Of a stretch of DNA of 64,000 bases, positions 58,771 through 64,000 are shown one piece after another. Both the position numbers and the translations under genes were made by a program. Source of the DNA: Streptococcus moroccensis (GTDB taxonomy: Bacteria; Bacillota; Bacilli; Lactobacillales; Streptococcaceae); NCBI RefSeq assembly GCF_030812835.1, contig NZ_JAUSTM010000007.1:36816-100815 (forward strand), written 5' to 3'. The notes under the pieces are model-generated. The model saw nothing but the letters and a program-made list of their open reading frames with translations, ran no database searches and was not told the origin of the DNA. The first letter of the stretch is position 1. Every line of letters starts with the position of its first letter.

Positions 58771-60072
58771 ATGTTTTTTAAACTTTTAATAGAAGCACTA
58801 AAAGTCAAGCAAGTACGATCCAAAATATTATTTACTATTTTTATTGTTTTGGTTTTCCGAGTAGGGACGCACATTACTGTGCCAGGGGTGAACGCTGCTG
58901 CACTGGGTGCTCTCAGTGAACTCTCGTTCTTGAATATGCTGAGCTTGGTATCGGGAAACGCCATGCAAAACTTCTCAGTTTTTGCCTTAGGTGTTAGTCC
59001 GTATATCACAGCTTCGATCGTTGTTCAGCTCCTGCAAATGGACCTCTATCCAAAATTTGTGGAATGGGGTAAGCAAGGTGAGGTTGGCCGACGCAAATTA
59101 AACCAAGCAACTCGCTGGATCTCACTTGTTCTAGCTTTTGTACAATCTATTGCTGTAACAGGTGGTCTTGAATCATTGGCCAGCGCTCAGTTGGTTCCGA
59201 ATCCAACTTGGCAGACCTATCTTATTATCGGTACGATTATGACGGCTGGTAGCATGATTGTCGTCTGGTTGGGAGAACAAATTTCTGATAAAGGTTATGG
59301 AAACGGTGTTTCCATGATTATCTTCTCAGGGATTGTCTCTTCCTTGCCAAATATGATGTACTCCATTTATGAGGATAGATTTGTCAATATTTCCAGTGAT
59401 CGATTGACATCGTCAATTATCTTTGTTGTTATATTTATTTTAGCTGTGTTTGCCATCGTTATGTTTACGACATTTGTGCAACAAGCAGAATATAAAATTC
59501 CAATTCAGTACACCAAGTTAGCTCAAGGAGCTCCTTCAAGTTCTTATTTACCACTAAAAGTAAATCCTGCAGGAGTTATTCCAGTTATCTTTGCGAGTTC
59601 AATCACCGCAGTGCCAAGTGCTATCATTCAGTTCTTCAGTGCTCGAAATGAAAATATAACCTGGTTATCCAAGTTGGGCGATTTGTTTGTAACAACAAAA
59701 CCAGTAGGAATGCTAGTGTACCTTTTCTTGATCATTGTGTTTACTTTCTTTTACACATTCGTTCAAGTCAATCCGGAACGGACTGCTGAAAATTTACAAA
59801 AGAGTGCTGCTTACATCCATGGCGTTCGTCCTGGACGTGAGACAGAAGCCTATCTGTCTAAATTGTTGAAACACTTATCTTTAGTAGGCGCCTTGTTCTT
59901 AGGCTTTGTAGCTATCATTCCAATTTTAGCACAAAATGCCTTTGGTCTTTCAAATGCTGTAGCTCTTGGTGGTACAAGTCTTTTGATCATCATTTCGACA
60001 GCAATCGAAGGAATCAAACAGTTAGAAGGATACTTGTTGAAACGTAAGTATACTGGCTTTATGAATGACTAA
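58771..60072 (+). CDS. secY: Protein translocase subunit SecY
   Basis: 433 residues with ten membrane helices, the core of the protein-export channel. FRVGTHITVPGVN, GNAMQNFSVFALGVSPYITASI and the cytoplasmic loop with VNPERTAENLQKSAAYIHGVRPGRET are typical. It follows L15 closely; a hairpin separates it from adk. Confidence 0.98.
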   Translation: MFFKLLIEALKVKQVRSKILFTIFIVLVFRVGTHITVPGVNAAALGALSELSFLNMLSLVSGNAMQNFSVFALGVSPYITASIVVQLLQMDLYPKFVEWGKQGEVGRRKLNQATRWISLVLAFVQSIAVTGGLESLASAQLVPNPTWQTYLIIGTIMTAGSMIVVWLGEQISDKGYGNGVSMIIFSGIVSSLPNMMYSIYEDRFVNISSDRLTSSIIFVVIFILAVFAIVMFTTFVQQAEYKIPIQYTKLAQGAPSSSYLPLKVNPAGVIPVIFASSITAVPSAIIQFFSARNENITWLSKLGDLFVTTKPVGMLVYLFLIIVFTFFYTFVQVNPERTAENLQKSAAYIHGVRPGRETEAYLSKLLKHLSLVGALFLGFVAIIPILAQNAFGLSNAVALGGTSLLIIISTAIEGIKQLEGYLLKRKYTGFMND

Positions 60073-60076
60073 ATAA

Positions 60077-60130
60077 AATAGAATAAGAGTATGAGGAGAA
60101 AAACCTCATCCTCTTCTATTTTGTTTTTTA
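60077..60130 (+). terminator. Partial terminator between secY and adk
   Basis: AAGAGTATGAGG pairs with CCTCATCCTCTT with one mismatch around AGAAAAA, followed by TATTTTGTTTTTT. It probably lowers transcription into adk rather than ending it, since adk still needs a promoter that I cannot clearly find. Confidence 0.7.
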
Positions 60131-60182
60131 ATAAGTTTGTCACTATTGGCAGATTTATTGAAAAACAAAATAAGGAGTCGTT

Positions 60183-60824
60183 ATGAATCTTTTAATTATG
60201 GGGTTACCAGGTGCAGGTAAGGGAACTCAAGCAGCCAAAATTGTTGAACAATTCAATATTGCACACATCTCAACTGGTGATATGTTCCGCGCAGCAATTG
60301 GCAATGAAACAGGACTAGGTCTTTTAGCTAAATCATTTATGGATGCAGGAAATTTAGTGCCTGATGATGTCACAAATGGCATTGTTAAAGAGCGATTAGC
60401 TCAAGAAGATATCAAAACCAAAGGCTTCCTCTTGGATGGATATCCAAGAACGATAGACCAAGCACATGCTTTGGATCAAAATCTAGCTGATTTGGGGATT
60501 GCACTAGATGGTGTTATTAATATTTCTATTGATCCTGCTAAACTACAAGAACGGTTGAGCGGTCGTATTATTCATAAAGTCACAGGTGAAACCTTCCATA
60601 AAGTTTTCAACCCACCAGCAGAAACATACAATGAAGAAGATTATTATCAACGTGAAGATGACAAACCGGAATCAGTTGCTCGACGCTTAGAAGTCAACAT
60701 CGCTCAAGGACAACCTATTATCGATCATTACCGCACTCAAAATTTAGTGCATGATATCGATGGTGACCAAGATATTGACCTTGTCTTTGCTGATATTGAA
60801 AAAGTGCTGTCAGGTCTAAAATAA
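60183..60824 (+). CDS. adk: Adenylate kinase
   Basis: 213 residues, ATP + AMP to 2 ADP. P-loop GLPGAGKGT, then [28 protein letters not shown] and the lid with [22 protein letters not shown], which lacks the four-cysteine zinc site. AAGGAG lies upstream. Confidence 0.97.
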   Translation: MNLLIMGLPGAGKGTQAAKIVEQFNIAHISTGDMFRAAIGNETGLGLLAKSFMDAGNLVPDDVTNGIVKERLAQEDIKTKGFLLDGYPRTIDQAHALDQNLADLGIALDGVINISIDPAKLQERLSGRIIHKVTGETFHKVFNPPAETYNEEDYYQREDDKPESVARRLEVNIAQGQPIIDHYRTQNLVHDIDGDQDIDLVFADIEKVLSGLK

Positions 60825-60881
60825 GATAGTCGCTAGGCTTGCTTTTTAGCTCGAAAAGTGGTATGATAAACTAGTCTGACT

Positions 60882-60908
60882 TATAATTGTTACCTCTGTG
60901 CTCAGAGG
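60882..60908 (+). promoter_or_regulatory. Possible infA promoter and hairpin
   Basis: TATAAT at 60882-60887 has no clear -35 box. The hairpin CCTCTG-TGCT-CAGAGG (60893-60908) lies right after it. The 118-base gap after adk would suit an internal promoter. Confidence 0.45.
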
Positions 60909-60942
60909 ACATCAAATCGAAATTTAAAGGGGGAACTTTTGC

Positions 60943-61161
60943 GTGGCAAAAGAAGATGTGATTGAAATTGAAGGTAAGGTAGTTGATACCATGCCCAATG
61001 CAATGTTTACTGTCGAACTTGAAAATGGCCATCAAATTTTGGCAACAGTTTCAGGTAAAATTCGTAAGAATTATATCCGTATTTTAGTCGGAGATCGTGT
61101 TACTGTTGAATTGAGTCCATACGATTTGACAAGAGGCCGTATCACATACCGCTTTAAATAG
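60943..61161 (+). CDS. infA: Translation initiation factor IF-1
   Basis: 72 residues, a single OB-fold protein that blocks the A site during initiation. [20 protein letters not shown] and [21 protein letters not shown] are typical. GTG start with AAAGGGGG upstream. Confidence 0.98.
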
Positions 61162-61184
61162 TCGAAAAAAATGGAGGGATAGGA

Positions 61185-61301
61185 ATGAAAGTAAGACCAT
61201 CGGTTAAACCGATTTGCGAATACTGCAAAGTTATTCGTCGTAATGGTCGTGTTATGGTTATTTGCCCAGCAAATCCAAAACACAAACAACGTCAAGGTTA
61301 A
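61185..61301 (+). CDS. rpmJ: Ribosomal protein L36
   Basis: 38 residues, with zinc ligands C11, C14, C27 and H33 ([33 protein letters not shown]). GGAGGGATAGGA precedes the ATG. 23 bases after infA. Confidence 0.97.
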
Positions 61302-61318
61302 AATAGAAAGGAGAAAAA

Positions 61319-61684
61319 ATGGCTCGTATTGCTGGAGTTGATATTCCAAATGACAAACGTGTAGTGATTTCATTGACTTACGTCTACGGTATCGGTCTTC
61401 AAACATCTAAGAAAATCCTTGCAGCTGCAGGCGTTTCTGAAGATATCCGTGTTAAAGACTTAACACCAGATCAAGAAGATGCAATCCGTCGTGAAGTAGA
61501 TGGTATTAAAGTTGAAGGCGACCTCCGTCGTGAAGTAAACTTGAACATCAAACGTTTGATGGAAATTGGTTCATATCGTGGTATTCGTCACCGCCGTGGC
61601 TTGCCAGTTCGTGGACAAAACACTAAAAACAATGCTCGTACTCGTAAAGGTAAAGCTGTTGCGATTGCAGGTAAGAAAAAATAA
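61319..61684 (+). CDS. rpsM: Ribosomal protein S13
   Basis: 121 residues, at the 30S head bridge. Starts [52 protein letters not shown] is typical. AAAGGAG lies upstream. Confidence 0.98.
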   Translation: MARIAGVDIPNDKRVVISLTYVYGIGLQTSKKILAAAGVSEDIRVKDLTPDQEDAIRREVDGIKVEGDLRREVNLNIKRLMEIGSYRGIRHRRGLPVRGQNTKNNARTRKGKAVAIAGKKK

Positions 61685-61701
61685 CATAGGAGGTAAAAAA
61701 A

Positions 61702-62085
61702 TTGGCTAAACCAACACGTAAACGTCGTGTGAAAAAGAATATCGAGTCAGGTATTGCACACATCCACGCGACATTTAACAACACAATTGTCATGATCACT
61801 GATGTGCATGGTAACGCAATTGCTTGGTCATCAGCTGGTGCGCTTGGTTTTAAAGGTTCTCGTAAATCTACACCGTTCGCTGCCCAAATGGCTTCTGAAG
61901 CTGCTGCTAAATCAGCACAAGAACACGGTTTGAAAACAGTTGAAGTTACAGTTAAAGGTCCAGGTTCAGGTCGTGAGTCCGCTATTCGTGCGCTTGCTGC
62001 TGCTGGTCTTGAAGTAACCGCAATTCGTGATGTGACTCCTGTACCACACAATGGTGCTCGTCCTCCAAAACGTCGCCGTGTATAA
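61702..62085 (+). CDS. rpsK: Ribosomal protein S11
   Basis: 127 residues, in the platform near the E site. [41 protein letters not shown] is typical. TTG start with a strong AGGAGGT 8 bases before it. Confidence 0.97.
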   Translation: MAKPTRKRRVKKNIESGIAHIHATFNNTIVMITDVHGNAIAWSSAGALGFKGSRKSTPFAAQMASEAAAKSAQEHGLKTVEVTVKGPGSGRESAIRALAAAGLEVTAIRDVTPVPHNGARPPKRRRV

Positions 62086-62132
62086 TTGATCATACAACTT
62101 ACACAACCGATGTTGAAGAGGGAGTACTGTAA

Positions 62133-63071
62133 ATGATTGAGTTTGAAAAACCAACTATAACAAAAATTGATGAAAATAAAGATTACGGCAAATTTGTAGT
62201 CGAACCGCTTGAACGTGGCTATGGTACAACTTTAGGAAATTCTCTTCGTAGAGTTTTGTTGGCCTCACTCCCTGGCGCTGCGATTACTTCAATTAAAATT
62301 GAAGGTGTCCTTCACGAGTTTGATACCGTTCCTGGTGTCCGTGAAGACGTTATGCAAATCATCCTAAATATTAAAGGGATTGCTGTAAAATCATATGTAA
62401 CTGACGAAAAAATGATTGAACTTGATGTAGAAGGACCTGCTGTTGTGACAGCTGGAGATATTCTATCAGACAGTGATGTTGAAATCGTCAATCCCGATCA
62501 TTATCTATTTACTATTGGGGAAGGTAAGAACTTTAAAGCTGTCCTGACAGTTAACAAAGGTCGTGGCTATGTCCCAGCTGAAGGTAATAAAAAAGATGAT
62601 GCACCGGTCGGTACTCTGGCTGTAGATGCAATTTACACCCCAGTAACCAAAGTCAATTACCAAGTTGAACCTGCCCGTGTAGGTAGCAATGACGGTTTTG
62701 ATAAATTATCGCTTGAAATCATGACAAACGGAACAATCATCCCTGAAGATGCTCTTGGTCTTTCTGCACGAATTCTTACTGAACATTTGGATCTCTTCAC
62801 AGATTTGACAGAAGTTGCTAAAACAACTGATGTTATGAAAGAAGTGGAAACAAGCTCAGAAGATAAAATGCTTGACCGGACTATTGAAGAACTTGATTTA
62901 TCCGTCCGTTCATATAACTGTTTAAAACGTGCAGGTATCAATACTGTCTTTGATTTAACAGAAAAAACTGAACCTGAAATGATGAAAGTTCGTAACCTAG
63001 GCCGTAAGAGTCTTGAAGAAGTGAAATTCAAATTAGCTGACTTAGGTCTTGGTTTAAAAAACGATAAATAA
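62133..63071 (+). CDS. rpoA: RNA polymerase alpha subunit
   Basis: 312 residues. The N-terminal assembly domain has [25 protein letters not shown]; the C-terminal DNA-binding domain has [30 protein letters not shown] and [31 protein letters not shown] lies upstream. Confidence 0.98.
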   Translation: MIEFEKPTITKIDENKDYGKFVVEPLERGYGTTLGNSLRRVLLASLPGAAITSIKIEGVLHEFDTVPGVREDVMQIILNIKGIAVKSYVTDEKMIELDVEGPAVVTAGDILSDSDVEIVNPDHYLFTIGEGKNFKAVLTVNKGRGYVPAEGNKKDDAPVGTLAVDAIYTPVTKVNYQVEPARVGSNDGFDKLSLEIMTNGTIIPEDALGLSARILTEHLDLFTDLTEVAKTTDVMKEVETSSEDKMLDRTIEELDLSVRSYNCLKRAGINTVFDLTEKTEPEMMKVRNLGRKSLEEVKFKLADLGLGLKNDK

Positions 63072-63085
63072 TAGAGGAGGAAAAC

Positions 63086-63472
63086 ATGGCATACCGTAAA
63101 CTTGGACGCACTAGCTCACAACGTAAAGCAATGCTTCGTGACTTAACAACTGACTTGTTGATCAATGAATCTATTGTAACGACAGAAGCTCGTGCTAAAG
63201 AAATCCGTAAAACTGTTGAAAAAATGATCACGCTTGGTAAACGTGGCGATTTACACGCTCGTCGTCAAGCTGCTGCTTTTGTACGTAATGAAATTGCTTC
63301 AGAAAACTATGATGAAGAAACAGACAAGTACACGTCTACTACTGCACTTCAAAAATTATTCTCTGAGATTGCACCTCGTTATGCAGATCGCAATGGTGGA
63401 TACACTCGTATCTTAAAAACAGAACCACGTCGTGGTGACGCTGCACCAATGGCAATCATTGAATTAGTCTAA
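63086..63472 (+). CDS. rplQ: Ribosomal protein L17
   Basis: 128 residues, near the tunnel exit. [40 protein letters not shown] is typical. GAGGAGG lies 7 bases before the ATG. Last gene of the cluster. Confidence 0.98.
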   Translation: MAYRKLGRTSSQRKAMLRDLTTDLLINESIVTTEARAKEIRKTVEKMITLGKRGDLHARRQAAAFVRNEIASENYDEETDKYTSTTALQKLFSEIAPRYADRNGGYTRILKTEPRRGDAAPMAIIELV

Positions 63473-63541
63473 AATCATCAATTTTGTTGAGTGTTATGAT
63501 GATGGCTATTTACGATAGAATAGCTTAGTCTAGCTCTGGTC

Positions 63542-63569
63542 TACCGCTGGCTGTGTCCAGCCAGCGGTA
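63542..63569 (+). terminator. Strong stem-loop after rplQ
   Basis: TACCGCTGGCT (63542-63552) and AGCCAGCGGTA (63559-63569) pair exactly over 11 bp with a 6-base loop. There is no T run, so it probably acts with the large palindrome downstream. Confidence 0.65.
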
Positions 63570-63586
63570 ACACTCATCATCATTAT

Positions 63587-63656
63587 GATAAAACGTTAAC
63601 GCTTGTTTACGAAATAATTATCTAGAGATAATTATTTCGTAAGCAGGCGTTTTATC
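63587..63656. repeat. 70-bp nested palindrome
   Basis: Perfect 17-bp arms (63607-63623 and 63626-63642) lie inside outer arms GATAAAACG (63587-63595) and CGTTTTATC (63648-63656), with partly pairing bases between. It could end transcription in both directions. No gene is visible between rplQ and the insertion sequence (63473-63910); after the palindrome the DNA is AT-rich and featureless. Confidence 0.65.
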
Positions 63657-63910
63657 GTAATAATCATCACCAACATTTTATGTCATGTTAAAAGATAATA
63701 AAAAGCTGCATCTGCCATGATTAATATGGAAAAACAATTGAACCATAATAAAAAAATGAGAGAAAAAATCGTGTTTAGGTGTTTAATTAATATAAATATT
63801 ATCAAATAAATACATATAAATCAAAAACACCGATAGATCGAGACTAAGAGCTTGTTGAAATTTCAGCATTTCCAAAACTCCAGAAGAAATCGCTAAGTAA
63901 AAAACCCCGC

Positions 63911-64000
63911 GTTGTAAAATGAAGTGCAACAAAAAAGACATGTTCGTCTGATATACTAGAATTCCCCAACTCAGTATAGAAAGCAGATGAACATGTCCAC
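63911..64000 (+). mobile_element. Left end of an IS30-like insertion sequence (partial)
   Basis: GTTGTAAAATGAAGTGCAAC (63911-63930) resembles terminal repeats of IS30-family elements of streptococci, from memory. Perfectly placed arms at 63937-63950 and 63984-63997 (13 of 14 paired) enclose the likely transposase start ATG at 63987 (MNMS...). The rest lies beyond the window, so the family call is tentative. Confidence 0.55.
63987..64000 (+). CDS. Start of a transposase (partial)
   Basis: Only four codons are present (ATG AAC ATG TCC). The call rests on the position after the insertion-sequence end and on MNMS-type starts of IS30-like transposases. The ATG at 63993 is an alternative start. 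A hairpin arm covers the start. Confidence 0.35.

Overview
The window reads as chromosome of a Streptococcus-like Firmicute. The evidence is the order pnp-cysE-cysS-mrnC, rlmB and a DegV gene, then a complete S10-spc-alpha ribosomal cluster in streptococcal order (secY-adk-infA-rpmJ-rpsM-rpsK-rpoA-rplQ, with no map gene after adk). Low-GC housekeeping promoters, strong AGGAG ribosome binding sites and CcpA-type cre sites fit this. I cannot name the species from sequence alone. A locus for plant-type sugars suggests an animal-associated or gut lineage.

Layout. 1-239 is the start of def (minus strand, cut by the window edge). 525-10640 is a tightly coupled eight-gene operon that I regard as the most novel item: MFS transporter, CarS-like CTP:lipid cytidylyltransferase, dikinase-type phosphotransferase, CDP-alcohol (serine) phosphatidyltransferase, phosphatidylserine decarboxylase-type enzyme, UbiA-type prenyltransferase, a second dikinase, and a YghO-like GNAT acyltransferase. 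Together they look like a pathway that phosphorylates a lipid alcohol, activates it with CTP, adds serine and decarboxylates it to an ethanolamine head group. 10932-15531 holds butanediol dehydrogenase, a lipid kinase, a DUF4298 protein, rpsO, a structured intergenic region, an aquaporin and a membrane protein. 15883-22823 is the pnp-cysE-GNAT-GNAT-nucleoside phosphorylase-small membrane protein-cysS-mrnC block.

22825-47048 looks like a carbohydrate island of about 24 kb between mrnC and rlmB, genes I expect to be close neighbours in streptococci. It has three regulatory units. (a) An ArsR-type regulator diverges from a sugar ABC transporter without its own ATPase, a YesL protein, a tandem GH43-like hydrolase and a LacZ-type beta-galactosidase. 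(b) A LacI regulator diverges from a split transketolase, an L-fucose/arabinose-isomerase-like enzyme and an FGGY kinase, a set that fits the transketolase route for D-apiose. (c) An AraC regulator diverges from an esterase, a GH140/apiosidase-like DUF4038 hydrolase, a glucoside-type PTS EIIBC with a frameshift, and a GH106-like hydrolase. A decayed DUF1593 gene sits between (b) and (c). Perfect or near-perfect cre sites overlap the promoters of all three units, so CcpA repression is likely.

47135-48732 is rlmB (apparently leaderless) and a DegV protein. 49132-63472 is the ribosomal protein supercluster behind one good promoter and a structured leader, with several internal hairpins that could tune the output of its segments. 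The window ends in a large palindrome and the left end of an IS30-like insertion sequence whose transposase start lies in a hairpin.
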